From positions 62,001-126,000 of the forward strand of contig NZ_QGDC01000002.1 of the NCBI RefSeq assembly GCF_003324525.1: a stretch of 64,000 nucleotides of DNA. Direction: 5' to 3'. The notes beneath the pieces were generated by a model. That model saw only the letters and a list, made by a program, of their open reading frames with translations, was not told the origin of the DNA and searched no databases. The position numbers were made by a program, and so were the translations under genes. The DNA is from Mucilaginibacter hurinus. Lineage in GTDB: Bacteria; Bacteroidota; Bacteroidia; Sphingobacteriales; Sphingobacteriaceae. This document shows positions 10,501-21,300 of the stretch, in pieces. The first letter of the stretch is position 1; each line of letters starts with the position of its first letter.

Positions 10501-11898
10501 ATAGTTGTTGGCAAGTGTGGTAGTGTCGTCTGGGTTATTGCTAAATGATCTGAATTTGCCCGTTTTAATATTTAAAACACTCAGGCCGTTCTCGTAGGTA
10601 CCTATCCACAGATTTTGCTGGCCATCTAATAGCAATGCATGTACAAAATTGCCTGCAATAGTATTTGCCGCCCCTGGCTGGTGTTTAAAATGGGTGTATT
10701 TCCCGGTTTTTCGGTCAAGAAAATTGAGTCCGCCGCCATGTGTACCTATCCATAAATTGCCGGACGGGTCTTCGCAAAGAGATGTTACCAAGTTGTTTGA
10801 TATACTGTTTTCTAATGAACTATATCGCTGATGCGTAATTTTCCCGGTGCTCGCCCGGCGTATATTTATACCGGTCAGATACCCTCCAAGCCACATATTA
10901 CCTATCCTGTCTTTAATAATACTGTAAAACGTGTTACCGCTTACACTATGATTATCAAAAGGGTCATGGCGATAATTATTAAATTGTTTGGTTTTTGTAT
11001 CAAATACCATAACCCCCTTGTTCTCGGTGCCAAGCCATAGATTTTGGTCTGCATCCTCAGCCATAGAATAAATGATATCCCTGTTTGAAAGGCTGTTGGC
11101 TGCGTTACTGCTGCTAAAGCTGGTAAAACTGCCGGTTTCCGGGTGATATAGATTTAGTCCGTTAAATGTTCCTACCCATAGCCTTTTTTTACTGTCCTCA
11201 ATTATGCGCGACACGGTGTTTGAAGAAATTTGACCGGGCGAGTTGCTGGTATGCTGAAAACGGGTGAAATTGTCGGTTTTTCGATTATACCGGTTTAACC
11301 CGCCTAAATAAGTACCAACCCATATAGTATTGCGGCTATCCTTGTACACAGTCATGGTTGAGTTGTCGCTTAAACTATTCGGATCAAGGGTAGGGCGGTA
11401 GTGGGTAAACTTTTCAGTTTTTATGTCAAAAACGCTGATGCCATCTTGTTTGGTAGCTATCCATAGCTTATTACCGTCAAGCACAATTTTGTAGATAAAA
11501 TTGCTGCTGATACTATTTTTATTTTTGCCATCGTGTATATAAGCCTTAAAGCGATTGGTTTTACGGTTAAACTTGTTTAACCCGCCTCCATAGGTGGCTA
11601 CCCATATATTTCCATAGTTATCCTCTAAAACATCGCGTACATGGTTGTTGCTTATCGTTGTAGGATCTGCCGGGTCATGAGCAAATATTTTAAAATTATA
11701 GCCGTCATACCTGTTCAGGCCGTTAAAAGTACCTATCCACATAAAGCCATGAGAGCCCTGGTAAAGGCAAAGTATGCTGGACTGGGAGAGACCATCCCGT
11801 ACGCCTAAATGTTCAAAGCGTAATTGTTGCTTTTGTGAGAACGCTGTTACGAAAATAAATTGCAGGCAGAGTAGTAAAAAGTACTTAAAAATATTCAT
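7516..11898 (-). CDS. Hybrid two-component sensor: periplasmic propeller, Y_Y_Y domain, histidine kinase, two receivers
   Basis: A protein of 1460 residues. A signal peptide is followed by about a dozen two-component-regulator propeller repeats (recurring NLWIGT and [10 protein letters not shown] patterns, residues about 28-690). Then come a Y_Y_Y domain (about 730-800, ending [14 protein letters not shown]), one membrane helix (about 806-833), a long Gln/Glu-rich coiled coil (about 840-945) and a HisKA box ([12 protein letters not shown], His near 957). The ATP-binding region has NNAIKF, DTGIGI and GTGLGLAI. Two receiver domains follow (IIVDDN...VITDMQMP about 1190-1306; ILVAEDN...ILMDIQMP about 1340-1456). 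There is no C-terminal AraC-type DNA-binding domain, unlike the common Bacteroidota hybrid systems, so the signal must leave through a separate phosphotransfer partner. None is visible here. Confidence 0.95.
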   Translation of the reverse strand: MNIFKYFLLLCLQFIFVTAFSQKQQLRFEHLGVRDGLSQSSILCLYQGSHGFMWIGTFNGLNRYDGYNFKIFAHDPADPTTISNNHVRDVLEDNYGNIWVATYGGGLNKFNRKTNRFKAYIHDGKNKNSISSNFIYKIVLDGNKLWIATKQDGISVFDIKTEKFTHYRPTLDPNSLSDNSTMTVYKDSRNTIWVGTYLGGLNRYNRKTDNFTRFQHTSNSPGQISSNTVSRIIEDSKKRLWVGTFNGLNLYHPETGSFTSFSSSNAANSLSNRDIIYSMAEDADQNLWLGTENKGVMVFDTKTKQFNNYRHDPFDNHSVSGNTFYSIIKDRIGNMWLGGYLTGINIRRASTGKITHQRYSSLENSISNNLVTSLCEDPSGNLWIGTHGGGLNFLDRKTGKYTHFKHQPGAANTIAGNFVHALLLDGQQNLWIGTYENGLSVLNIKTGKFRSFSNNPDDTTTLANNYIYALAQTPDKKIWIGTLGQGVDMLDAATGKFTHYRNDPFNPASLTSNYISSLLVDTKGNLWIGTGGGGLDKFNRESNTFTHFKHTPGKNSISDNEAPALLEDHKGNIWICTAMGLNHLNVKTGKFTVFTTKNGLPSNFTRAVLEDNRHRIWVTTDKGISRYDPSVGVFKNFTTEDGLQNEEFQTNSAYKSRSGLLYFGGISGYNIIDPKKVNKTSYHPPLVFTDLQISNQSVAVAKNDSDPSPLKHDISETEKITLNYDQSVVSFKYAALDYLSYAKKMYAFKLEGFDEDWNYVGNVNRATYRRLPPGDYTFRVKYQNNVGQWSPQELQLSITVVPPFWLTWWFKVLSVLAAAGAIYGIYLFRVRNISRQKRLLEEQVKERTTKVVQQSEQLKAVNEELQSQSEELHTVNRELQEQSEELQAQSEELQAQSEELLTQSEELQLQSQELRERTQELEQLNQKLQEQKNHEQEAREEAEKANQAKSVFLATMSHEIRTPMNGVIGMASLLAETDLNAEQKEYNDTIMVCGENLVSVINDILDFSKIESGSMDIENEDFDLRSCIEDVMDLFSKKVSEKGLELVYEIDYEVPSQIVGDALRLRQVLINLVNNAIKFTHNGEIYLKIYLVSKAGMDVTIGFNVVDTGIGITEDKLNVLFKAFSQVDSSITRKYGGTGLGLAISERLVKLMGGEISVTSTHGKGSSFNFTIRSRVSNKNIADAASTDIRELEGKRVIIVDDNQTNLRILQLQLEQWKLIPVTASSADGALAILNSKEAGQIDLVITDMQMPEMDGVELAKRIMKTSNPPPIIMLSSIGDETKKKCANLFSSILIKPVKQQQLKMSIQSAMTSKKELAVPEKSNTLLNTGFSTEYPLNILVAEDNAINQRLIERILHKLGYSPQIVANGFQVLEKINNASFDVILMDIQMPEMDGLETTEKLRSMPIKQPYIIAMTANAMVKDREDCYRAGMNDYIAKPFNLEELLIMLIRAEEMINNKN
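9178..9261 (-). repeat. 21-bp tandem repeat coding a Gln/Glu heptad coiled coil
   Basis: Four consecutive 21-bp units (starting 9178, 9199, 9220 and 9241) encode the heptad QSEELQA and close variants. Degenerate copies extend the array to roughly 9120-9350. The repeats lie inside the hybrid kinase between the membrane helix and the HisKA domain. A whole-heptad unit can expand or contract without breaking the frame. Confidence 0.85.
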
Positions 11899-12082
11899 AA
11901 GAATTTTGAAGCGGCTGATTGGTCAGGCACCAAACTTGCTGATCTGGCATCTATTGCTAACTATGTGTACGAATTTACGGCATAATGGTTGCAAATACCC
12001 ACAGCTTAGGCTACAAAATGAATATTAACCCAAATTATCAGTAAGGTACGCGGGAGCGGTTCTGCACCGCATACGTAATCAA

Positions 12083-15000
12083 CTATTTAATAATTTCTAC
12101 CCATTCTCCTGCAATTGTCGCGCTTACCGAAGCGTCGTACATAGCCTCGCAATATATCGCGGGTAAATAATATTTGCCCGCATAGGCAGCGTTAAGCATC
12201 ACATAGTAGGTAACTTCCTGTTCTTCAGCTAAACTGAAGTAAGTGTTTACCCGGTCGTCACGTATGTCCCGGTAATCAAATGCTGATGATTTAAACGCCT
12301 CGTCGTTATTCAGCAACCTGCTGTTTAATATCTCCCAGCCGGAAGGAAAAATCTGCGTTAATGCAAGGTTATCATATCTGCCTCTTTTTCCGGAATTTTT
12401 AATGGTTACCTGTGCTACAAAATCAGTACCCTGTTTTAATTTTACCGGGTCAATCAGCTTACCGCCAAGTGTGAAATAGGCCACCCGCATCGTCATTACG
12501 TCCGGGTTAATTGCTGTTACTACGTGCTGCCCCGATGATGGTTGCCCACGCATGGTGATGCGTGCGTATAGCCTGTTGGTGCCATTGTTTTTTACCTGCA
12601 CTTTTCCACCGTTGGCTGCAATTGCGGTTTGCCACAAATATGATTTGGAATTTACCACGCTCTTATTACCGCCAGCCTGGTAACTGAACGTAAGTTTACC
12701 ACCCTGTTTATTTACGCCGCAATATTGTGCTATTGCTATAAGGGCGTAAGCTGTTGTTTGGGTACTGTACCAGGTATCTTGTGACAGGCGGGCAGCCACT
12801 GTACGTAAAAGTGTTGCTGCGCGGCTTTGCTGACCTAAAAGCGTTAGCGTTTCAAGTATCATGGCCTGGTCGCGCAAATCAGACCCATAGGTGCCATACA
12901 TGCTATTGTAAGGTTTAATACTCGCAGGAAGGGCCTTTATCAGGTTGCCGGCCACCTCGGCTTGTCCGGCAAGCTTGTACGCTGCGGCCAGTCGCCATTT
13001 TGCTTCCACGCTTAAATACGCAAACTCTCGCAGCCTGTTCATTGCGCCCAGTTCAGGCGAGCGCGCCATGGCAAGCAGGTATAACCGGTAGGCCTGGGTT
13101 AGATCTGCACCGTAAAAACTCCTGCTGTCAGGCATCCAGTTAACAGCTTTTTGCTTTTGAAAGCGTTTCCACTGCTCCATAAAGCCTACCGGAAGGCTAT
13201 AACCTTTTGCTTGCGCAGATAACATGAAATGACCCGAGTAATTAGTTGCCCACTCGTCAGGCTCGCCGCTGCCCGGCCAGTAGCTCAGCCCGCCATCGCT
13301 TATCTGGAAACCCTTTAAACGACTTATAGCTGCCTTGATGTTGCGCTCGGTTATGGCCTTTTCGCCGTCAGACAAATCAGTAAGTTGATCAAGATACAGC
13401 TGTGAGAACGCCGCCGATGTAACCTGCTCGGCACAACCATGCGGATACTGTATCAGGTAATTCAACCTCCTTGATAAGTTAATAGCCGGTATAGATGATA
13501 CCTCAAGATCAGCCTTGTTAGTGCCCGGCATACCAAGGGCCGGATAGTTTATGATCCAATCTGTCTCGGGTGCTAATTCTTTCTCCAACGTTTTTGTGAG
13601 CGGTGGATTAGGATTGCGTATATTAATTTCAACGTTGTAAGCCGCGGTTTGCGACCCGCTGCGGGCAAGTATCTTAACATTGCCCGCGCCAATAAAGTTT
13701 TTAACGTCCAGGTCAAAGGTTACCATCTTATCGCCGGGCTGAGTAAAGTTCACAAAACGGCGGTTGTTACTATTTAAATTACTAAAGGCGTTTGATTGCA
13801 CCTCCACAGACACCGTTTTAACGTTGTTCTCGATAGCAAATACGGTCACCGGTAATTGTATTTTTTCAAGTGGTGCCAGCACCCGTGGCAAAGTCGCCAA
13901 AATCATTAATGGTTTTTTTACGGCCACAGCTTTTTCAGCGATGCCATAACTGCCGTTATGCCCGGCTACAACCATTGCTTTAACTGACCCTATATATTGC
14001 GGCAGGGTAAAACTGCGGGTTTGTTTTTCGCCTGCCTTTAAATGGAATGGCCCCATAAACTTAACTACCGGTTTAAAGCGGTTAACCGAAACGTTTTTAT
14101 TAACACCGTTTGTGCCGTCGCCCCCTATACTTAAAATACGCTCCAGGCCGCCTCCAAAAGCGCCGATGACATAATCAAAAAGATCCCATGTTTTTACACC
14201 CAACGCCTCGCGTGCATAAAATGCCGCATGCGGATCAGGCGTTTTAAACCCGGTAATGTCCAGTAAGCCTTCATCCACTATCGCAACGGTATACGTCATT
14301 GCTTTCCCGGATGCTTCGCTAACGGTTAATGACGACTTTGCCTCGGGTACCAACTTGTCCGGCATAGTTATAACCGGCTTCAATATTGTCTCAGGGTCAT
14401 TTACAGTAAGACTGATTGCGCCATACATTCTGATGGGTAAATCGTTAACCGTTTGCGCGTGGCGCTGCAATAGCGTAACGTTTACAAACACATTGGGCGC
14501 CATGCTGTCATCAATCTTAAATTTGTACTGGGTTTGCCCTTTCCTGGTTTCTATCCAAACGGTTTTTAATACTTTGCTGCCATTCTCGAAACTGATAAGC
14601 GCACGGCCGCTATTGCCGGTGGGTATGGTTAGCGTAGCTTCGTCGCCAACGGTATATGTATCCTTATCAGAGGTAAATGATAGCATAGCGGCCTCGGTAG
14701 GGTTATCCTGCTGCAATCGCTCAGACCAGTTAGGCCAATCTATGTACAATATTTTGCCGGTTGAATGGCCGGTTTGTGGGTCCTTTACCTTGATAAGGTA
14801 GCGGCCCCAGTCTTCTTTGGCGATGCGCATAGCCCATTTACCCCGGCCGTTGTTAAGATTTACAGTTTCTGTTTTTACCAGTTTGTTATACCTGTCTTGC
14901 GTAAAGTTGCTAAGCTCATCACCCGTTTCGTCCCACCACCAGCGCCATTGAATTTTGTATAGCTCAAGCTCAACGTTGCGATTGCCTTTTAACAGGCCGC

Positions 15001-17680
15001 CCTTTGTATCCACAGCGGCAATATCTACAACATGGTCTTTGCCTGTTACCAGCATTCCTGACAGATCACTGCCCTTTGGCAATTTAACGCCGACATATCC
15101 GGGGTAAACGTTGTATGGCAAAGCAATTTGGTTGATGCTGAAGTTGCCGCCCGGCTCAAATACTTTTACTAAAAAGTTAGCCCGTAAACGGCCCGGCGCC
15201 TGGTTTTCCACGTTAATATCAGTGTTTACCGCAGCCATACCCTCAGCACTTAACTTGCCATCAAAAACAGTTTGCGTTTGGGTGTTAAAAGCCAGTGTAG
15301 GGTCGTCAAACGTATAATCCTCAAAACCTTTAAATGCAGTTGTTTGTGCAGATAAAAATGCGTCAACCTTTGCATTTAGGTTTTGTGCAGTACCACCAAA
15401 AAGCCAGCGTGCAGTAAGCGTACCGTTAGCACCACTACCCTTGGTTAATTCCTGCAGGCCGCCAAAAGACAGGTTGAGCTTAAGGCGGTTAGGCATAATA
15501 GTTTCTACCTTTATCTTCTTTTCAAATATCGCACCTCCAACCTTTACTTTGGCCGTCCAGTTACCAGTGGGTGAGGAAGGATCAGTTGAAGTATGGAAGC
15601 TATAAAAGCCATCAACAGACCTGGTTTGGGTGATGCGTTTGTACAATTGGCCGGCCGGGTTATACATTTCAAACTCAACCGGGTGTGTTTTAGGCAAAGT
15701 TTTTAGCTTATCTTCTAAAATGAATGTGAGGTATATTGCATCACCAGGACGCCACACGCCACGTTCGCCATAAATAAATCCTTTTAACCCATGTTGTACT
15801 TGCTCGCCGCCAACGTTAAAACGCGTAAGTGGGAGTGAGCTGCCATCGTCAAGCTTAAGGTATCCACGCTCATTATTGTATCTTGCTATAAGCAGATAGG
15901 GTTTACGTTTAAGGTTAAATTTAGCAAGGCCGTCGGCGTCTGATTGTATCTTATAAATAACCCGTTTTTGATAGTCAAGCAATTGCAGGTCAACCCCGGG
16001 CATTGGTTCGGCAGTTAAAATATTAGTAACAGCAACAAGCATGCTATTATCGCTGCCCCGTTTGGCAATTAAACCCAGGTTAGAGGTCAGAATGTTTCTT
16101 GTGGCCCAACGCTGCTTGGTGAAGTACGATGGGGTGCAAGGGTTATTACGGTCTTCCCATCGGTAGTCATCCGGGTAAAAGTTATCGTAACGTTGCCAAA
16201 ACTCGTCGTCTTCATCGTTTACTTTACTGGTATTGTCTCCTCCATACTCATACCCATCGTTGTATTCATCATCCTCGCCTGATTTTTCAATGCCGTTTTT
16301 GCTGCAGTTATACAATGAGTAATTGCTACGGAAGCCTATCACCACACGATATATAGCCCCCGGCTCGGCGCGCAGCAATTGATCAACATCCAGCATAAAC
16401 CTGTTCTTTTTGGTCAGGTTGAGTGCTTTGTCCTTATCAAGCCTTATGGTTTTTTGCACTACCGGCTTGCCTACCTGCCGCAGCTCAAATCCACCATTAA
16501 ATCCATTGGTTTGAAAATACTGGGGTACATTGCTTTCATATATTTTAATGATGGTCACATCTACGGCAGAAAGGTTTACCGCTTCAAACGGCATCATCAG
16601 TTTTCCCGAATTAGGTAGTATAACCCCCTTACCCGGGATAGTTACCGCCGGTAAACGGTTCTCAAAAAATACGCTCCCTGTATACCTGGTGCTGATTTTT
16701 TTATTTGATATATTTTCAATTCCGGGGTTTACAGTTATGGTATAATTCCCTTCAAGCCGTTCAGGCGCGTAAAGCTTTACTACACTGCCATCAATGGTGT
16801 ACGCAGGATCGGCCACGTCATTAATGGTAAGGAGCCCGTTTAACTCTTGTCCAACTAAAATCGCGTCAGAAAACTGCACTTCAACATATTCATCATTATC
16901 CTGTACAGCGCGCATGGCCAGTACCTTAAAGTCGCCAATAGCAGGTATGTTGTATTTTTGGTTGCCTTCTTTATCAGCGTCAATGCTGCTGCCATCCCAG
17001 CTCACAGTGAGTGGCAATTCTTTACCATTAACGCGGGTAAGTTCATTTACAGTGAATGAGTGGGTGTGGCTAACGGTGTTATGCTGCCAGCTTATTTTAA
17101 CCGGGCTTGGATAAACTGCTGATAGTATTTTTTCAATTTTGGCAGGGTCTTCAGCATCAGCTGTCTGGATGACACCGCCTAACTTCATTTTATCCCTGGA
17201 TACTGCTGTAGCTGTACGTAATCCGGTAAACTCAATGGTAAAATCAGGTTTTACGGTCTGGAAGCTGAAGTTAAATTGCTTAAATTTTCCTTCAACGTCT
17301 ATTACGTCTTTTAAATTAAACTCGGCTTCGTAGGCTTTGCCGGGCGCCAATGGTTCGTCTGGTTTAAATTCAATGGTTCGGGCATCTATCCAGTAAGCTT
17401 TACCCTTAACAGAAGGCGAAAAGTTAAATATTTCACTCTCAAGTTCTTCGTTCTCCTGGTGGGTTAACTGTATATCTGGGGCAAGTTTTATCCTGATAGT
17501 GCTTTGCCGGGATACAACACCTGTAGTATAAGCTTCAATATATTTGCTAAATGCGGGATCTACCGGCATCTTAGGCGGCCGGGTAATAAAAAAATAACTG
17601 ACTATAAATATCAATACCAGGGCAACGCCTATAGTGATCATTCTCTTACGGTCGTTAAAGAGATTGTAGCTGTTATCCAT
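12083..17680 (-). CDS. Alpha-2-macroglobulin family protein with thioester motif
   Basis: A very large protein of 1865 residues. It has an N-terminal hydrophobic segment (about residues 14-33, MITIGVALVLIFIVSYFFI) and no lipobox Cys, so it is probably anchored in the membrane by an uncleaved helix and faces the periplasm. A series of macroglobulin beta-domains follows, then the bait-containing middle (starting after GEQVQHGLKGFIYGERG). A terpenoid-cyclase-like helical domain begins with the thioester sequence PHGCAEQ; the Cys is about residue 1416 and the Gln is present. Family members trap proteases covalently; bacterial homologues are thought to guard the cell envelope. Many bacteria carry a penicillin-binding protein 1C gene alongside; none is seen here. 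Confidence 0.93.
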   Translation of the reverse strand: MDNSYNLFNDRKRMITIGVALVLIFIVSYFFITRPPKMPVDPAFSKYIEAYTTGVVSRQSTIRIKLAPDIQLTHQENEELESEIFNFSPSVKGKAYWIDARTIEFKPDEPLAPGKAYEAEFNLKDVIDVEGKFKQFNFSFQTVKPDFTIEFTGLRTATAVSRDKMKLGGVIQTADAEDPAKIEKILSAVYPSPVKISWQHNTVSHTHSFTVNELTRVNGKELPLTVSWDGSSIDADKEGNQKYNIPAIGDFKVLAMRAVQDNDEYVEVQFSDAILVGQELNGLLTINDVADPAYTIDGSVVKLYAPERLEGNYTITVNPGIENISNKKISTRYTGSVFFENRLPAVTIPGKGVILPNSGKLMMPFEAVNLSAVDVTIIKIYESNVPQYFQTNGFNGGFELRQVGKPVVQKTIRLDKDKALNLTKKNRFMLDVDQLLRAEPGAIYRVVIGFRSNYSLYNCSKNGIEKSGEDDEYNDGYEYGGDNTSKVNDEDDEFWQRYDNFYPDDYRWEDRNNPCTPSYFTKQRWATRNILTSNLGLIAKRGSDNSMLVAVTNILTAEPMPGVDLQLLDYQKRVIYKIQSDADGLAKFNLKRKPYLLIARYNNERGYLKLDDGSSLPLTRFNVGGEQVQHGLKGFIYGERGVWRPGDAIYLTFILEDKLKTLPKTHPVEFEMYNPAGQLYKRITQTRSVDGFYSFHTSTDPSSPTGNWTAKVKVGGAIFEKKIKVETIMPNRLKLNLSFGGLQELTKGSGANGTLTARWLFGGTAQNLNAKVDAFLSAQTTAFKGFEDYTFDDPTLAFNTQTQTVFDGKLSAEGMAAVNTDINVENQAPGRLRANFLVKVFEPGGNFSINQIALPYNVYPGYVGVKLPKGSDLSGMLVTGKDHVVDIAAVDTKGGLLKGNRNVELELYKIQWRWWWDETGDELSNFTQDRYNKLVKTETVNLNNGRGKWAMRIAKEDWGRYLIKVKDPQTGHSTGKILYIDWPNWSERLQQDNPTEAAMLSFTSDKDTYTVGDEATLTIPTGNSGRALISFENGSKVLKTVWIETRKGQTQYKFKIDDSMAPNVFVNVTLLQRHAQTVNDLPIRMYGAISLTVNDPETILKPVITMPDKLVPEAKSSLTVSEASGKAMTYTVAIVDEGLLDITGFKTPDPHAAFYAREALGVKTWDLFDYVIGAFGGGLERILSIGGDGTNGVNKNVSVNRFKPVVKFMGPFHLKAGEKQTRSFTLPQYIGSVKAMVVAGHNGSYGIAEKAVAVKKPLMILATLPRVLAPLEKIQLPVTVFAIENNVKTVSVEVQSNAFSNLNSNNRRFVNFTQPGDKMVTFDLDVKNFIGAGNVKILARSGSQTAAYNVEINIRNPNPPLTKTLEKELAPETDWIINYPALGMPGTNKADLEVSSIPAINLSRRLNYLIQYPHGCAEQVTSAAFSQLYLDQLTDLSDGEKAITERNIKAAISRLKGFQISDGGLSYWPGSGEPDEWATNYSGHFMLSAQAKGYSLPVGFMEQWKRFQKQKAVNWMPDSRSFYGADLTQAYRLYLLAMARSPELGAMNRLREFAYLSVEAKWRLAAAYKLAGQAEVAGNLIKALPASIKPYNSMYGTYGSDLRDQAMILETLTLLGQQSRAATLLRTVAARLSQDTWYSTQTTAYALIAIAQYCGVNKQGGKLTFSYQAGGNKSVVNSKSYLWQTAIAANGGKVQVKNNGTNRLYARITMRGQPSSGQHVVTAINPDVMTMRVAYFTLGGKLIDPVKLKQGTDFVAQVTIKNSGKRGRYDNLALTQIFPSGWEILNSRLLNNDEAFKSSAFDYRDIRDDRVNTYFSLAEEQEVTYYVMLNAAYAGKYYLPAIYCEAMYDASVSATIAGEWVEIIK

Positions 17681-17801
17681 AAAAGTCAGTTTATAATTTT
17701 AGTAAATATAGTCCCTGTACGGTGTATTCCAAAACGTAGGGATATAGTTTATTGCATCTGGTTTGTGGCCTTTTATTGTTAACCGAGGCTGTAGCAGTAC
17801 G

Positions 17802-18206
17802 TTATTTTATCATTACTCCGGGTTTATTTACCACCGGTAACTTTATCAAATTCATATCAACGATACTTTCAGGCAAAAAAATAAACTTTTTATCATAAAT
17901 ATCACTGCCTGTATAATAGCTTAGCCAGTATTCATTGGTTAAGCCAAATGTTTGTTCGTCTATAGGTTCGATAATAACATAGCTGGCCGCATCCAACTTC
18001 GGGAACATATGGCGCAGTGTTGAAGTTTTCACCTGTTCCCCATCCTTTTCGCCATAGCCTTTTGATGTAATAAGGATATTTTCAATAGGTTCGTTCTTCA
18101 GGTTTATAAGATATACATACCAGATTTTACCCTCTGCGTTCTCACTCTCCAGTGCCACGCCTATAGCTATATCTGTTACTTTATTCTCAGGTAGGTCCTT
18201 AATCAT
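17802..18206 (-). CDS. Small conserved hypothetical protein
   Basis: A protein of 134 residues from the ATG at 18206 (MIKDLPENKVTDIAIGVALE). The frame also opens from a TTG eight codons earlier, but the ATG begins the more natural N-terminus. It is soluble, with alternating beta-strand-like segments (IWYVYLINLKNEPIENILITSKGYG), and has no signal peptide or recognised catalytic motif. I do not recognise a function. It lies 121 bp upstream of the alpha-2-macroglobulin gene on the same strand and could share its transcript. Confidence 0.7.
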   Translation of the reverse strand: MIKDLPENKVTDIAIGVALESENAEGKIWYVYLINLKNEPIENILITSKGYGEKDGEQVKTSTLRHMFPKLDAASYVIIEPIDEQTFGLTNEYWLSYYTGSDIYDKKFIFLPESIVDMNLIKLPVVNKPGVMIK

Positions 18207-18365
18207 ATCTCTAATGTAGCAACTTAACAAATATTAAAAATTATATAAATGTTTTTTATCAAGGTTTAAAACAAGTATCACTGTGTAAAAAAAGCGGGAT
18301 AATCCAATTGCAATCGATTTTTATATTAATTTTCATCGTTTTTAACCATTAAATTAAACCTGATA

Positions 18366-21300
18366 ATGATTTCCTTATTGCTCTGCCTGCGCGTTTCCTG
18401 CATCTCCGCTATGTTATGGGCGGTAGCTACGTTTAGCCTGTTTGTTTTGTCTTCAGCGAAACCTAAAATCAAAATTTTGATTATAAGTTCGCCTGTCGAC
18501 CATGGCTATGGTACGCATATGTATGAGCACGAAGGTAAACTGCTTGCAAAATGCCTCGAACAAACCTCTGGCGTAGAAGCCGTAACCTCTTACGGATGGC
18601 CGAAGGATCCGGCAATATTAAAGGATGTTAAAGGATTAGTATTTTATAGCAAGTCTGCGTTCGACCTAATGATGGCAGATTCTGTGAGCAAGATACAGGC
18701 AAATGCGTTATTTGACAACAAGGTGGGTTTCAGTTGTATACATATGAGTACTTTGAGTACGGATGATAAGATGATCGACCTGTTAGGTGCACGGTGGTAT
18801 TTTAAGCAGTTGCAGGGCGAGCGTTTAAACCTTGATGTACGCATGACGGATATAGTGCAAACGGATCCCGGGCACCCCGTAAGCCGCGGCTGGAAGGATT
18901 TCAAAATGCGCGATGAGATATACTTGTCAACCATTTTCCACCCCAAGGCCAAACCATTAGTAAAAGCCGAAGCATTCGCCGGTGATGAAGTAGTTGCCTG
19001 GACTTTTAATCGTGAGAAAGGTGGCCGCAGTTTCGGTACCACGCTGGGCCACTTCCATCAAACCTTCCGTACAGAATCATTCAGAAAGCTACTGGTAAAC
19101 GGTATACTTTGGACTGTAAATGTAAAAATACCCAAAGAGGGTGCACCGGTTGATATATCAAAAAAAGAAGATATTTTACCGCCAAATCCTCGTGCTGCCG
19201 CCATAGCGGCGGCCGAGCCTGTAGATGAGTCGCGTTTTGAAAAGCAGGTCCTTGTGCCGGCTTGTAACGACCCTATGCAAATGGCGGTTAGGGGAAATGG
19301 CGATGTGTACTTTATTGAACGTAACGGGAAACTCCGGTTATATGAAGCAAAAACCAAAGAGGTAAAAACGTTGGGATCGGTGCCGGTATACAACCATGGC
19401 GAGGTAGGCCTGCTGGGTTTTGCACTGGATGGAAGTTTTGATAAAACAGGCTGGCTCTACCTGTTTTTTTGCCCCGCGGAAAACAACACTACTATGCGAT
19501 TGTCGCGTTTTGCCCTTAAAGATGGCAGACTAGACCTGCAATCAGAAAAAAAATTGCTTGACTATGCGGGCGATACCAATAACGGGCACCAGGGCGGCGG
19601 TTTGCACATGTGCTTTGACGGTAGCCTGTTAATAGGTACTGGCGATAACACTAATCATATGCTTGAATTGCCTGTTGATCAGCGTGTAGGATTTGAAAAA
19701 TTTGATGCTTTGCGAACTTCAGCTAATACAAACAGTTTGCGCGGTAAAATATTGCGAATAAGGCCAATGCCCGATGGTACCTATACCATTCCTGCGGGTA
19801 ATTTGTTCGGCCGTACAGATAGTACGAGGGCTGAGATATTTGCCATGGGCGTACGCAATGGCTTTAGGGTAGTAGATGATTTTACTACGGGTTTTATTTA
19901 TTGGGGCGATGTTGGGCAAAATGTTGACCCGGGTCTTGGTATTGGGCCCAACAGTTATGATGAGATAAACCAGGCGCGCAATGCAGGTAACTTTGGCTGG
20001 CCGATGTTCACCGGCCCGAACGAGGCGTACCGTGCATGGGATTTTGCCGCTAAAAAGCCCGGTGCGTTATTTAATGTAAATGCGCCGCGTAACCAGTCGC
20101 GTAACAACACTGGGATGGTCGCACTGCCAAAGCCCGTGCCGGCCTTTATTTACTATCCAAGCACTGTATCTAAAAAGTTCCCTACGCTGGGCAGCGGCGG
20201 CCGGTCTGCCATGGTGGGACCGGTATATCATTGGGCCGAAATTATGTTTATGTCTGATGTAATGATGCCTGCAGCTTATGACAACAGTATCTTTATCTAC
20301 GATTGGATGCGCAATTGGATACAGGTGGTGAAGCTTGACTGGAACGGCGAGATCAGGGAGATAGTCCCCTTTATGCCTTCGCATAACTGGCGAAAGCCGA
20401 TAGACTTAAAGCTGGGTGCCGATAATTCATTATATGTGGCTGAAATGGGCGATAGCTGGGAGAATAATCAGAACTCACAAATATCACGTGTTATCTACCG
20501 TAGGGGTAACCGGCCACCGGTGGCGGCACTAAGCGTTACGCCAAAGGCTGGCAAAAATCCTTTACACATAACTTTTGATGCCACAACATCTTACGATAAG
20601 GATGTTAAAGATGCACTTACATATAAATGGAAGCTAACAGGGCCTGACGGAAACGAAATTCAGTTACCACAAAACGTAGGCGCGCAATTAAAAAGCACAT
20701 TAACAAAAAAAGGTATTTACGTAGCTGAAGTTACGGTAGTTGACAACCACGGTGCCTCGGCCAAGGCAACTTTAAGTGTACCGGTAGGCCGTGAAGCGCC
20801 ACAAGTAAGGCTGATAGAGCCTGAAAATGGCGATTTTTATGATTTGGGTCAAAAGATAAACTACCAGGTTGCTGTAAAAAATTATGATAAGCCTAAGCAG
20901 AAACAGAATGCTGTCCCTCCCGATGTTACGGTATCCGCCTCGGTGATTAAGCGATGGATGCGTAATACTGCTATTGACGAGTTAGAGGATGTATCCGCCG
21001 GCTTGCAGTTGATGAGGCAGACTACCTGCTTTTCATGCCACCAGGTAAACAGCCAATCAATAGGGCCGGCGTACACCGCTGTTGCGGCTAAGTATGCTGC
21101 AGCGCCCGGCAAACGTGATGAATTGGCTAAAAAGATATTATCCGGTGGAAGTGGGGTTTGGGGCAATGCGTTAATGCCTCCGCATCCTCAGCACTCTTTG
21201 GCGGAAGCCCGGCAGATGGTCAACTGGATATTATATATGTCGCACTTATCTAAGCAGACAAAATCAGACATAACCAATTATTTTACAGCACCAAACGATG

